60,302 nt of DNA, from the NCBI GenBank assembly GCA_902800305.1, contig CADCDP010000022.1, positions 1 through 60,302 of the forward strand, given 5' to 3'. The notes under the pieces were generated by a model. The model ran no database searches. It saw only the letters and a program-made list of their open reading frames with translations, and was not told the origin of the DNA. Both the position numbers and the translations under genes were made by a program. This document shows, piece after piece, positions 1 through 7,273 of the stretch; positions within the stretch are counted from its first letter, which is position 1; every line of letters begins with the position of its first letter. This DNA is from an uncultured Bacteroidales bacterium (lineage in GTDB: Bacteria; Bacteroidota; Bacteroidia; Bacteroidales; Bacteroidaceae).

Positions 1-207
1 AGCCGAATACTTCTCACGATACTCTACCTGGAGTGGCATAAAATCTGTTCCCGGTACTGCATCTTTCGCTGCACAAACAGTGGCGAGGAGCATGGTGTCG
101 TTCATGCGGAGCATCACCGCTCCATCCGCTTGCTTTGCCAGCTTTCCTGTTTCGATGCTGATTTCTCTTCCATCAGGCAACGAAACCTTCTTTGTAATTA
201 CGTTCAT
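1..207 (-). CDS. pnp: Polyribonucleotide nucleotidyltransferase (PNPase), 5' end only
   Basis: Phosphorolytic 3'-5' exoribonuclease of RNA turnover. Only the first 69 codons lie in the window; the gene runs off the left edge. The translation starts [14 protein letters not shown] and continues through [12 protein letters not shown] and [15 protein letters not shown], which is the conserved opening of the first RNase PH domain of Bacteroidetes PNPases. The ATG is at 205-207 and a promoter-like box lies about 65 bases upstream. I see no frameshift in the visible part. Identification is by sequence pattern and is firm. Confidence 0.93.
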   Translation of the reverse strand, partial: MNVITKKVSLPDGREISIETGKLAKQADGAVMLRMNDTMLLATVCAAKDAVPGTDFMPLQVEYREKYSA

Positions 208-270
208 CTTGTTTGATTGAAAATATATAAAAACATCTATAGTTGTGCCACGCAAGGCACAAAAATCGTA

Positions 271-278
271 CAAAGGTA
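271..278 (-). promoter_or_regulatory. -7 box of putative pnp promoter
   Basis: Read on the minus strand the bases are TACCTTTG, the Bacteroidetes -7 consensus TAnnTTTG. No convincing TTTG -33 box is seen at the expected distance. It would give pnp a leader of about 60 nt. Confidence 0.5.
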
Positions 279-359
279 GCCTTTTTTCCGCATACGGCAG
301 CTATCTTTGCCCTAAAATCTTTGTTTTCTTCTATTTTTTAGCCGATTAGGAGTGGTTTT

Positions 360-380
360 TCACTTTTCACTCTTCACTTT
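360..380. repeat. Short heptanucleotide tandem repeat
   Basis: Three consecutive 7-bp units of the form TCACTTT/TCACTCT, ending a few bases from the stop codon of the neighbouring outer-membrane protein gene. It belongs to a class of degenerate 7-bp arrays that recurs in the spacers of this window. Confidence 0.6.
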
Positions 381-385
381 TACCT

Positions 386-1678
386 TCATTTTAGCCTTAT
401 AGGCCAACTGACAATGAACTCTGCAAAGTCGGCTTTGGTAAGATGGGCTTTCACTTCAATTCCTGCCGTGAGGTTCTGCAGTTTCGGCATCGTATAATGA
501 ACGCCTATCCGATTGAAGAAAGGCAAGTCTTTCCGGTTGGAAAAATCGCCCATCTCTCTGTATAAATACACACCTCCACCCAACGCAAACGACACATTGC
601 CATAGAAGAGAGTGTGCTTCACATCGAGGGCTATCGACCAAGGGTTGTGTTTGCAATCGACACCCATCTCGTTGTCTATATCCCAAATGTGAGAATAGCA
701 AGCACAGTACTGGATGTCGATGCCACCACCCAAAGCACCTATCCTGGCATAGCGGTACATGGCATCGGCCTGCAGGGAGGCCACGGAATAAAGGGTGAAG
801 TCTTCTGTCCTCCAGTCGGGGTAGTCTTTCGGAATTTTATATTGGGTGCGCTCCCAGTCTTCGAAACAAGTCTTCACACCGACACCCCCTTTGAAGTTCA
901 AGTACCAATAAGGTTTGAAGCGAGGAGGGACGAACGTGTAGCGATCCTTAATCAAGGTGTCATAATAGGGATAATAAATCACGCCAAGGGTGGGGCCAAG
1001 AATATTGGCACTACGATTGGGTTGACGGGTGCTGCCGTTGCTGATGTGCCAATAGTCGAGACCGGCCTTCACGCCCCATGAAGGTGCCATGCGATAGGTG
1101 GCACTCACACCTCCGCCTACATAAAATAAGATATGTGAACCAATCATGTCATTATCTACACTAGTTTCCTTGTCGTATTTACGGGTTGAATAGGCTAAGC
1201 CCAAATTGCCTGTCACGTCGAACTCCCAGCAATTCGTTCGATAGAAAGGATAGGAGAAGGAACCAAAGACAGCAAACGAATTGCCCAAACGGGTGTTGTA
1301 GGGAGCAATGTCGTAATAATCGTCGTCGAGGTCATCCCAATGGGGGAAATCAACATCGCGGTGCATGGTGGCACCATTGTTCTTGCTGAATTTGCAAACG
1401 ATGGAGAAGGTGGGATAGTGGTAGTCGTAGGCGAAGGCATCGCTGTCTGAAGGAAGACTGACGTGATTGAACTTGAAGGCAGCAGAGTAGTCGGACTTCC
1501 CTCTCATGTACGCCTTCTGGTATTTGTCCAACATCAGCACCTGCCCTCCCTGCACCTCCGCTTCATAACCCCAGTGCCGCACACGATGCGTGCCATCCAC
1601 GACCGTGTCAGTCATGGCCGCCTGACCATACACCGCCAGACTTGCCAGTAAAAAATATATCAAAATAAAAAATCTCAT
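386..1678 (-). CDS. PagL-like acyloxyacyl hydrolase / lipid A 3-O-deacylase family outer-membrane protein
   Basis: Probable outer-membrane beta-barrel that may deacylate lipid A. The 430-residue product starts with a signal peptide (MRFFILIYFLLASLAVYGQA). Near the middle is HISNG (His211, Ser213, Asn214), which matches the His-x-Ser catalytic motif of PagL-type deacylases; alternating aromatic/polar strands follow. It is about twice the length of PagL proper, so it carries additional barrel or periplasmic sequence. The reading frame is open 20 codons further upstream from a TTG, but a complete promoter (1709-1739) lies inside that extension, so the ATG at 1676-1678 is chosen. It is separated from the upstream tat operon by a terminator. 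Family membership is fairly likely; enzymatic activity is inferred. Confidence 0.65.
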   Translation of the reverse strand: MRFFILIYFLLASLAVYGQAAMTDTVVDGTHRVRHWGYEAEVQGGQVLMLDKYQKAYMRGKSDYSAAFKFNHVSLPSDSDAFAYDYHYPTFSIVCKFSKNNGATMHRDVDFPHWDDLDDDYYDIAPYNTRLGNSFAVFGSFSYPFYRTNCWEFDVTGNLGLAYSTRKYDKETSVDNDMIGSHILFYVGGGVSATYRMAPSWGVKAGLDYWHISNGSTRQPNRSANILGPTLGVIYYPYYDTLIKDRYTFVPPRFKPYWYLNFKGGVGVKTCFEDWERTQYKIPKDYPDWRTEDFTLYSVASLQADAMYRYARIGALGGGIDIQYCACYSHIWDIDNEMGVDCKHNPWSIALDVKHTLFYGNVSFALGGGVYLYREMGDFSNRKDLPFFNRIGVHYTMPKLQNLTAGIEVKAHLTKADFAEFIVSWPIRLK

Positions 1679-1708
1679 CAGTTGTCTGCTGTTTGTAAGT
1701 AGAGCGTA

Positions 1709-1739
1709 CAAAGGTAGCCATTTTTCTTTTGCCCACAAA
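1709..1739 (-). promoter_or_regulatory. Promoter of the PagL-like gene
   Basis: On the minus strand: TTTG (1736-1739), 19-nt spacer, TACCTTTG (1709-1716). This is the full Bacteroidetes -33/-7 arrangement and places the transcription start near 1702, just upstream of the ATG at 1678. Its -33 box overlaps the U-tract of the preceding terminator. Confidence 0.75.
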
Positions 1740-1780
1740 ATAAAAAGGGGAAAAGGTTACAATCAACCCTTTTCCCCTTT
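1737..1780 (-). terminator. Rho-independent terminator of the CXXX/tat operon
   Basis: A 13-bp stem (1744-1756 with 1768-1780, AAAGGGGAAAAGG and its complement) starts at the tatC stop codon and is followed on the minus strand by TTTTTATTTT. Confidence 0.8.
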
Positions 1781-2598
1781 CATTCTGTCCATTTCACCAC
1801 TCTCACACTTACTTCATAGAGCAAGTAGAGAGGAATGGTGACGAGAATCAACGTCATCAAGTCGGGTGGCGTGATGATGGCTGCTACCAACATGATAGCG
1901 ATAAAAGCATGCTTGCGATAGGTGGCAAGCATGGAAGAAGTGATGACACCCATCTTGCCGAGAAAGAAGGCAACAACAGGTAACTGAAACACCACGCCCA
2001 TGATGAGGGTGAGCGAGGTGAAAGTGGAAATGTACGAATCAAGCGTGATGGTGCTATGTACCTTGTCTGCAACACTGTATGTTCCCAAGAAACGGAACGA
2101 GATGGGGAACAAGACAAAATAAGACATGAGCACACCTACAATGAACAACACATAAATGGTCAGCACCACCTGCACCGAGTAACGCCGTTCATTTTCGTAC
2201 AAAGCAGGAGAGACGAAACGGAACAACTCATACAGAATGTATGGTGATGCCCCCAGCAATCCTAAATAGACAGCCGTAGTTATGTGTGTCATAAATTGGC
2301 TCGAAAGGTCGGTGGCAATCAACTCGATGTGGTATTCCTCAAAGTGAAAGTCTATGCCAACGGATTGCATCAAGTCTTCTATCCAACGATAGGTAAGGAA
2401 GTTCCATTCACTGGGAGCCAACAGCAACTGGAAGGTTTCATCTTTGAAACAAAACACCACCACTGCTATCGCACCCACCACCCCAATGACACGAAACAAC
2501 ATTTGGCGAAGCACTTCCAAGTGTCCACCAAAGGTCAACATATTGCCATCACTCTTTGTTTGCATAAAATGCATTAGCGATAATTCGTGGACATTCAT
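1780..2598 (-). CDS. tatC: Sec-independent protein translocase TatC
   Basis: Multi-spanning core of the twin-arginine translocase, which recognises RR signal peptides and exports folded proteins across the inner membrane. The 272-residue product shows the TatC start TFGGHLEVLRQMLFR with the conserved HLEELR-like cytoplasmic motif and six hydrophobic segments. It follows tatA by 71 bases and ends in a terminator, making it the last gene of an operon that begins with a Cys-repeat precursor peptide bearing an RR signal. An alternative start at Met12 or Met20 is possible because family members usually begin close to the HLEELR motif. Family call is firm. Confidence 0.93.
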   Translation of the reverse strand: MNVHELSLMHFMQTKSDGNMLTFGGHLEVLRQMLFRVIGVVGAIAVVVFCFKDETFQLLLAPSEWNFLTYRWIEDLMQSVGIDFHFEEYHIELIATDLSSQFMTHITTAVYLGLLGASPYILYELFRFVSPALYENERRYSVQVVLTIYVLFIVGVLMSYFVLFPISFRFLGTYSVADKVHSTITLDSYISTFTSLTLIMGVVFQLPVVAFFLGKMGVITSSMLATYRKHAFIAIMLVAAIITPPDLMTLILVTIPLYLLYEVSVRVVKWTE

Positions 2599-2669
2599 GA
2601 TGATTGATGTTCAAAGAAAAAACACGAATGTCCATGAAACTTTAGTTCGGCGTAGTCAATACTCACGAA

Positions 2670-2885
2670 TTATTCATGAATAGAATTTTTTTCCGGAGAA
2701 TGCTCCTCATCATCCTTTACGTCAGGTGTTTCCACCATCGGCTCATTCATTCCCTTCTTGAAACTCTGTACACCCTGTCCCAAACCCTTCATCATTTCAG
2801 GCAGTTTCTTTCCTCCGAACAAAAGCAGGGCAAGACCACCGATAAGCAAGAGTTCGGTCGTTCCAATAAATAAAGGTTGTATCAT
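2670..2885 (-). CDS. tatA: Twin-arginine translocase subunit TatA/TatE
   Basis: Small Tat subunit that oligomerises to form the passage for the folded substrate. The 71-residue product has a single N-terminal membrane helix, then FGGKKLPEMMKGLGQG, the typical TatA hinge and amphipathic helix, and an acidic tail. Its ATG overlaps the stop codon of the preceding modification-system gene (ATGA at 2882-2885), so the two are probably translationally coupled. No tatB is seen, as usual in Bacteroidetes. Confidence 0.93.
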   Translation of the reverse strand: MIQPLFIGTTELLLIGGLALLLFGGKKLPEMMKGLGQGVQSFKKGMNEPMVETPDVKDDEEHSPEKNSIHE

Positions 2886-3160
2886 GCTGTCACTAAATAG
2901 ATTTCACATGTGTCGAAGTTAATCTCCCAGTTACCGTTTTCAGCCGACTCCCACTGATACTTCTCAGCCATCTGGTTCCACCAGTCCTGGAACTTCGAGC
3001 CAGTCTCGCCCATGTCCTTCACCAGTTTCTCATACAGTTCAGCATTGTCTGCCGTGAGAATCTTTGCCAACTCATTCAGTCCATTGCGACGTTCGAAGAG
3101 CGTCTGAATCTCATTCTTCTCTTCAGGTGTCACTTGCCCCACTTTTCTTTTCATTGCCAT
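2882..3160 (-). CDS. CXXX repeat peptide modification system protein
   Basis: Small (92 aa) acidic, helical, soluble protein without signal peptide. It contains GQVTPEEKNEIQTLFERRNGL and a Trp-rich C-terminal half. Its length and position between the SPASM maturase and tatA match the short accessory protein known from CXXX-repeat radical SAM gene clusters. Its molecular role is unknown; a carrier or adaptor for the precursor is only a guess. It overlaps the maturase gene by 10 bases upstream and tatA by 4 bases downstream, so it sits in a translationally coupled chain. The alternative start Met3 cannot be excluded. Confidence 0.7.
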   Translation of the reverse strand: MAMKRKVGQVTPEEKNEIQTLFERRNGLNELAKILTADNAELYEKLVKDMGETGSKFQDWWNQMAEKYQWESAENGNWEINFDTCEIYLVTA

Positions 3161-4077
3161 GTGTCTCTTTTGTCAAAAGGGTCTAAATAATCTATTTCTT
3201 TAATCTCTTCCTGTTCAGGTAGGAACGAACCATGCTTGCGGATGTTCTGCAAGAGTTCTCTTGATGCATTACGCTCCAAATGTGCCAATACACACTGTTC
3301 ATGGCTCGGCGTGTTCACCTCCAATGTTGTCTTGCGGTTCAACCAGATACAACGTTTGCACTGCCAAGCATCACAATGGCGACAAATCGGCGCATACCCC
3401 AACTTGTAAAGTTGTTTGTTCTTAATGTCAAGTCCATGCTCCAAATCGCCAATGCTATCGGCTTCATCCTCATAGTAGAAAGCAGGACAAACGTAGAACT
3501 TTCCGTTAGAAGCAAGTGTAATGGTTGTGTCACCTGCACCACAATTGTTCATTTGGGAGAGCATCATGCGGTCAGTCAAGAGGTTCAACTGTGGGGACTT
3601 GCCTTCTACGTAGAGCTTTTTCACTTCCGTAGAAAACCCTGCAAGCACTTTCTTGTATGTTTCAAAGTCCTCGTCTGTAAAAGTCTCCACATCAGTCAAG
3701 ACTACATTCAACCTTGGCACACTTTTTAGCATCTTCGCCACGGCATCGGTCAGAGCGAAGAGGTCTTGCTTCTTAATGCGCAGCACCACGGGCTTGTCTG
3801 CGTTTATCTCTTGCGGCGCATCCAGCACCAACACATCTGCATCATCTGCTAATGGCTTAATTTTCGAGTGGTCAATGCTCTCAATCACGTCTTTATACTC
3901 TTCTGGCAACTCATAATCGGGATAGACATACTGAATCATCAAGTTTTCCATCATCCCAAAACGGATGCCTTGCCGAAGCACTTCAAGAGGTATCAAGCAA
4001 CGTTCTTTCTTCGGGTTATCGTAGTGACAAAACGACGCACTTGTTTCGTCCAATAATATAATAAGGTATTGTATCAT
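3151..4077 (-). CDS. CXXX repeat peptide maturase (SPASM-type, no N-terminal radical SAM cluster motif)
   Basis: Second processing protein of the Cys-repeat peptide system, 308 aa. The N-terminal half lacks a CxxxCxxC radical SAM motif. The C-terminal third carries a cysteine set resembling a SPASM domain: NNCGAGDTT, KFYVCPAFYY, CRHCDAWQCKRCIW and a final Cys in EQCVLAH. This suggests auxiliary Fe-S cluster binding. The frame is open up to a TTG at 4089, but the first ATG is 4075-4077, 5 bases after the stop of the radical SAM gene, and is preferred. It is probably a partner or scaffold of the upstream enzyme; which chemistry it performs is not visible. Confidence 0.75.
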   Translation of the reverse strand: MIQYLIILLDETSASFCHYDNPKKERCLIPLEVLRQGIRFGMMENLMIQYVYPDYELPEEYKDVIESIDHSKIKPLADDADVLVLDAPQEINADKPVVLRIKKQDLFALTDAVAKMLKSVPRLNVVLTDVETFTDEDFETYKKVLAGFSTEVKKLYVEGKSPQLNLLTDRMMLSQMNNCGAGDTTITLASNGKFYVCPAFYYEDEADSIGDLEHGLDIKNKQLYKLGYAPICRHCDAWQCKRCIWLNRKTTLEVNTPSHEQCVLAHLERNASRELLQNIRKHGSFLPEQEEIKEIDYLDPFDKRDTWQ

Positions 4078-4082
4078 AGCTG

Positions 4083-5294
4083 TCAGCAAATTACATCGTT
4101 CGATTTCGGTTTGTTCGCTTCAAACTCTTCACGCATTCCCTCTAACTCCAACTTTCGGTACAACTTATTCCAATAGTAGTTATTAGCCCTCACACGTGCT
4201 TTGTGCATCTTACAGATGGCTGTAGCTCGCTGATAGATAGTATTAGTATCAGCGGCATCGTAGTTCTCGCCTTGACACCACGCACAACCAGATGCCACTT
4301 CACAATCAATACACTCTTGACGTGACTGCGTAGTGCGGTCAAGGGACAAGAAGGGACGCAGTTTGTTCTTGTCTATACCATCATAAACATTACCGATTAT
4401 AATAGGCTTTTTTGAACGCAGAGAATAAGCAGCAAAACGAGTACATGGGTAAAAATTGCCGGCTGCATCAACAGACAGCATACGACCTGCACCACACCAA
4501 TTCTGATTCTCCAGTATCTTGTCAAGCGGTTTACCGATATTCTCGGAGAAAAAAGAACAAGCGTAATCTTCATAATACACTCCATCAATGATTGCATCAG
4601 CCAATTGCATTAACTGTTCTTCAAAGAGTCTGTCATCCCCTTCATTCCATACATCTTCGAACACGCAGTTAATATTCACTTCATGGATGCCTAAAGAATA
4701 CAGATGGAGTACACTCTCCTTGATGTAAGGGATGTCCGCCGAACTAATGGTGACCTTTGTCGCGGCATTGGAAAACTGTTTTAACCACAGAGGTATATTT
4801 CTCACTACACTTTGATAAGAACCTTTCTCGGAACCTTTATATACACGATTCAAATCATGTTTCATTTCTGTGCCATCGATGGTGATGCCGATACTCAAAT
4901 GCTCATGATTCTTCTCAATGAATCGCTGCACCTTTTCACTGTCATAGTTGATGCCATTGGTGGAGAAGGAGAAGCGGTAGGAGTTGAACCAATGATGATT
5001 CCGTCTGTACATCTCGGACTTCAGATAGTCACAGATTTGGTTAATCAAGTCTATCTCCAAGAAAGGCTCACCACCGATGAAGTCCCACACCACACTCTCT
5101 TCCTCGAATGCGGTTTCATGGTCAAGAATGTAGTCAATGGCTCGCCTGGCAATATCGAAGGACATCCGCTCCTTCTCGTTTTTGCCGACGAGATAGCAAT
5201 ACTTGCAGGCAAGCTGGCAGTCCTTGGTGACAATGAAAGTGATGTTTCTTGCCTCCATTGCAGGAGGTAGCCTTTTTACTGTTTCTATACTCAT
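4083..5294 (-). CDS. Radical SAM/SPASM peptide maturase, CXXX-repeat target family
   Basis: Radical S-adenosylmethionine enzyme predicted to modify the cysteine-array peptide encoded 80 bases upstream. The 403-residue product has the cluster motif C26-x3-C30-x2-C33 (TKDCQLACKYCY), the GGEP SAM-binding motif in DFIGGEPFLE, and a SPASM region in the C-terminal third with WCGAGR, FYPCTRF, CIDCEVASGCAWC and a last Cys in AICKMHK. SPASM enzymes of this kind typically install thioether or C-C cross-links in ribosomal peptides; the chemistry here is inferred, not shown. A second possible start is Met13. It is followed after 5 bases by the second maturase. Confidence 0.9.
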   Translation of the reverse strand: MSIETVKRLPPAMEARNITFIVTKDCQLACKYCYLVGKNEKERMSFDIARRAIDYILDHETAFEEESVVWDFIGGEPFLEIDLINQICDYLKSEMYRRNHHWFNSYRFSFSTNGINYDSEKVQRFIEKNHEHLSIGITIDGTEMKHDLNRVYKGSEKGSYQSVVRNIPLWLKQFSNAATKVTISSADIPYIKESVLHLYSLGIHEVNINCVFEDVWNEGDDRLFEEQLMQLADAIIDGVYYEDYACSFFSENIGKPLDKILENQNWCGAGRMLSVDAAGNFYPCTRFAAYSLRSKKPIIIGNVYDGIDKNKLRPFLSLDRTTQSRQECIDCEVASGCAWCQGENYDAADTNTIYQRATAICKMHKARVRANNYYWNKLYRKLELEGMREEFEANKPKSNDVIC

Positions 5295-5374
5295 ATAAAG
5301 AAAGATAAGGCTATGCCCACCACTAAATCAATATACATGGATAAGATTTTAGGTGAACATAACCTATTAATTGA

Positions 5375-5683
5375 TTAACGAGAGTGACCATAGCAACTTG
5401 TATTACAATGTCCACTACAACTGCCAGAACATGTACGATAGCATGTTCCTGTACATGTAGAATCACATCCCGTGCAAGCATGGTAGCAGCGACCGGTACA
5501 TCCTGTAGCACAAGTGTTTGTACACGAATATTCGGAGCATCCCATAGGAGTGCTTTCCGCTTTAAGGATACTAGGGGTGTTGGCCAATAAAATCGCACCT
5601 AACACAGGCAGAGCACCTTTGGCGGCTTGCTTAAAGAACTCACGGCGACTTTGGAGTTCTTCGTTCTTTTTGTTATTCTCCAT
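5375..5683 (-). CDS. Cys-Xaa-Xaa-Xaa repeat precursor peptide with twin-arginine signal
   Basis: Substrate of the operon, 102 aa. Residues 1-45 form a signal: SRREFFK (12-18) fits the Tat consensus S-R-R-x-F-L-K, then a hydrophobic stretch (about 23-34) and a plausible cleavage site after LKA. The rest is an array of 13 cysteines (49, 54, 58, 62, 66, 70, 73, 77, 81, 85, 89, 93, 97) in Gly/Thr/Ser-rich CxxxC spacing; eleven of the twelve intervals are 4 or 3 residues, and only Cys70-Cys73 breaks the register within the array. A peptide with such a regular Cys period beside two SPASM proteins is the hallmark of the CXXX-repeat RiPP-like family. A frame-shifted ORF over the same bases is an artefact of the repeats. 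Confidence 0.9.
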   Translation of the reverse strand: MENNKKNEELQSRREFFKQAAKGALPVLGAILLANTPSILKAESTPMGCSEYSCTNTCATGCTGRCYHACTGCDSTCTGTCYRTCSGSCSGHCNTSCYGHSR

Positions 5684-5700
5684 AATTAAAACTATTAATT

Positions 5701-5726
5701 GCCTATAGACTTTCCGAGATTCGGCT
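5701..5726 (-). promoter_or_regulatory. Leader motif of the CXXX operon (copy A)
   Basis: Minus-strand sequence beginning AGCCGAATC and ending TATAGGC, 17 bases before the precursor ATG. A related 24-base copy with the same ends lies before the upstream gene at 6267-6290. The terminal AGCC/GGC could pair. Role unknown; shared regulation or an RNA element is inferred. Confidence 0.4.
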
Positions 5727-5800
5727 GTTCATTTATATTAGAAATACAGAAGTCTACGTACTAATGGGCACGTGCATTTCTTAGTTTTTTAGTTCAGGCT

Positions 5801-6244
5801 TTACATCCTCTTAAATATATATTCGAGAGGATTATACTGAGTCGGGACTGGAGATAGCAAGGTCTTTGTTACAGTTGAACGATCTTTGGATATTCGGATG
5901 ATTTCAGTCATATATGTGTTTCCAGCTATTCCTGTGGTAACTGCATATTTCCTTATATATACAGATGTGCCGTCATCCTCTATCCTATCAAATTGACATG
6001 TGTATGATTGTGATGGGATATTTCCATCTTTGCCAAGATCTTTGCACGTACATCTGTCAGCCTCTATGGTTAGCTGGATTTTCCAACCGACACTCATATT
6101 AGATTCTTCTCCTGCAATATATTGTTCAACACATTCATAACGGTAAGTTTGTTGAGAATAACCTCGTTGATAACAAAACACTAATAGAAGACCTAACAAT
6201 AATACACCTTTAATCCGAGTGTGAGATTTCATCTTTTTCTCCAT
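5801..6244 (-). CDS. Small secreted protein of unknown function upstream of the CXXX operon
   Basis: 147 aa, not recognised. Residues 1-31 form a cleavable signal peptide (hydrophobic core GVLLLGLLLVFCY, then GYSQ). The mature part is beta-rich and contains four cysteines, two of them as RCTCKDL plus ECVEQ and SYTCQF, suggesting disulfides in the periplasm or outside. It lies 117 bases upstream of the precursor gene on the same strand, and both genes carry a similar leader motif just before the ATG, so it may be co-regulated with the Cys-repeat system. A role as partner or immunity factor would be speculation. Confidence 0.6.
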   Translation of the reverse strand: MEKKMKSHTRIKGVLLLGLLLVFCYQRGYSQQTYRYECVEQYIAGEESNMSVGWKIQLTIEADRCTCKDLGKDGNIPSQSYTCQFDRIEDDGTSVYIRKYAVTTGIAGNTYMTEIIRISKDRSTVTKTLLSPVPTQYNPLEYIFKRM

Positions 6245-6266
6245 AATAGTTTGAGATTAAGATTCA

Positions 6267-6290
6267 GCCTATAAGTCTCCGGATTCGGCT
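6267..6290 (-). promoter_or_regulatory. Leader motif before the small secreted protein (copy B)
   Basis: 24 bases, on the minus strand AGCCGAATCCGGAGACTTAT followed by AGGC, 22 bases before the ATG at 6244. It shares both ends and the central CGG with copy A at 5701-5726. Confidence 0.4.
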
Positions 6291-6326
6291 CAAAGATTGT
6301 TGATTATCGCATAGTCCATAATATAC

Positions 6327-6420
6327 AAAAAACGTGAGACCTGCATCTGCTGCTCGTCCCACTTTCCGAGGCGCCTGAGATTGCCCAAACTGTCAGAACG
6401 AGCAACTCAAGACCTCACGC
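6327..6420 (-). ncRNA. Candidate structured RNA 3' end / intrinsic terminator
   Basis: Two nested inverted repeats: CTCACG/CGTGAG (6414-6419 with 6333-6338) and TGCTCGT/ACGAGCA (6351-6357 with 6398-6404), enclosing about 40 bases. On the minus strand the outer arm is followed by TTTTTT (6327-6332), as in an intrinsic terminator. It lies about 300 bases downstream of a complete minus-strand promoter and no convincing gene lies between, so it could be the end of a small RNA, or an attenuator before the gene at 6244. Confidence 0.35.
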
Positions 6421-6733
6421 CGATACATTATATAGAATACCTTCTGTGCACAATTACTTACAATATAACCACCATCTCCCTCTCCGCAGGGAGGGCTGAT
6501 GTACTATATATAAATTAATGTGTACAATAAGGGTTGTTATATAACATACCCATGAGCATCTATCGTTGCAATGTCCGTTGACAGTTTCTGATAAGTTTCT
6601 CAGGCTATTCGGAAAGTCAAGAACAAAGCGCATGATAAACGCTTTTTCCATATATGGTATCCCCACACGTCAGTCTGCCACCGCAAGACTTTGTTTCCCG
6701 CCACCCGAGGGTGACCTCGGCGTGAAGACATTG

Positions 6734-6765
6734 CAAAGATATGGGTTTTGAAAGAAACTTCCAAA
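6734..6765 (-). promoter_or_regulatory. Minus-strand promoter inside the non-coding spacer
   Basis: CAAA at 6762-6765 (TTTG on the minus strand), 20-nt spacer, TATCTTTG at 6734-6741. The transcript would start near 6727 and run left through a G/C-rich hairpin (CCGAGGTCACCCTCGG) towards 6327. Confidence 0.55.
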
Positions 6766-7168
6766 AGTTTTTTCACTTTTTTTTACGCTTCCCCCATTTT
6801 TTGTCACCTTATTATGTCTATTATCTCACATTTCCATCGTATCTTTCATCAACAAGAGGGAATATAGTGTTGCTTGCCAGTCCTATCTACTGCTTTAATA
6901 TCATGCGGAATAGACAAGCATCTCATGCTTATATCCACTTGCTTCCCTCTCCTGTATTCACTTTATTTTCAAACTTTGAAATAATTTTTTGAAAGTTTCA
7001 AAAATATTTTTGCAAGTTTGAAAAAATTTTTTGCAACTTTCAAAATATTGGGGATACGGGCATAACAACGAAGTCTTTCCCGATGCAACAACGAGTAAGT
7101 TGTGTCGGGAGGTGTCCTATTCTTTTTTGCAAAGGGAAAGGCCATTTTACCAAAGATTTCACTATAGG

Positions 7169-7253
7169 CTTCGTCGTTGCCTCGCATGACTCTTCGTCGT
7201 TGCCCCTCGTGACTCTTCGTCGTTGCCCCTCGAGACTCAACGACGAAGAGTCA
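7169..7253. repeat. Three 23-bp tandem repeats plus inverted copy (hairpin)
   Basis: Units at 7169-7191, 7192-7214 and 7215-7237 all begin CTTCGTCGTTGC; they are followed by an inverted copy, so that 16 bases at 7210-7225 are perfectly complementary to 7238-7253. It lies 20 bases after the stop of the 828-aa gene on the minus strand and may act as its terminator. Confidence 0.75.
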
Positions 7254-7273
7254 TCGGAAGTTTTGTAGCTTCC

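Larger units (their letters stand above)
6245..7273. other. 1-kb spacer without a convincing gene
   Basis: Holds the candidate structured RNA (6327-6420), a fragment of a palindromic repeat (around 6475-6500, CCCTCTCCGCAGGGAGGG), a minus-strand promoter (6734-6765), an A/T-rich stretch with repeated GAAAGTTTCAAA-like words (6970-7045) and a 23-bp repeat hairpin (7169-7253). Open frames of 60-80 codons on both strands look random and partly read through repeats. Confidence 0.6.

Noticed and set aside
5323..5598. 91-codon frame overlapping the precursor peptide
   Set aside because: Frame-shifted reading of the Cys repeats; the RR-signal frame is clearly the coding one.
6327..6420. Known riboswitch (TPP-like CTGAGA word on the plus strand)
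   Set aside because: The remaining conserved TPP words are missing and the downstream gene is on the other strand.
6454..6666. 70-codon frame on the minus strand in the 1-kb spacer
   Set aside because: No domain, and its end (PSLRRGRWW) reads through a palindromic repeat fragment. Kept only as a possible part of a non-coding transcript.
7169..7253. CRISPR array
   Set aside because: Only three units in direct contact without unique spacers, and no cas genes in the window.
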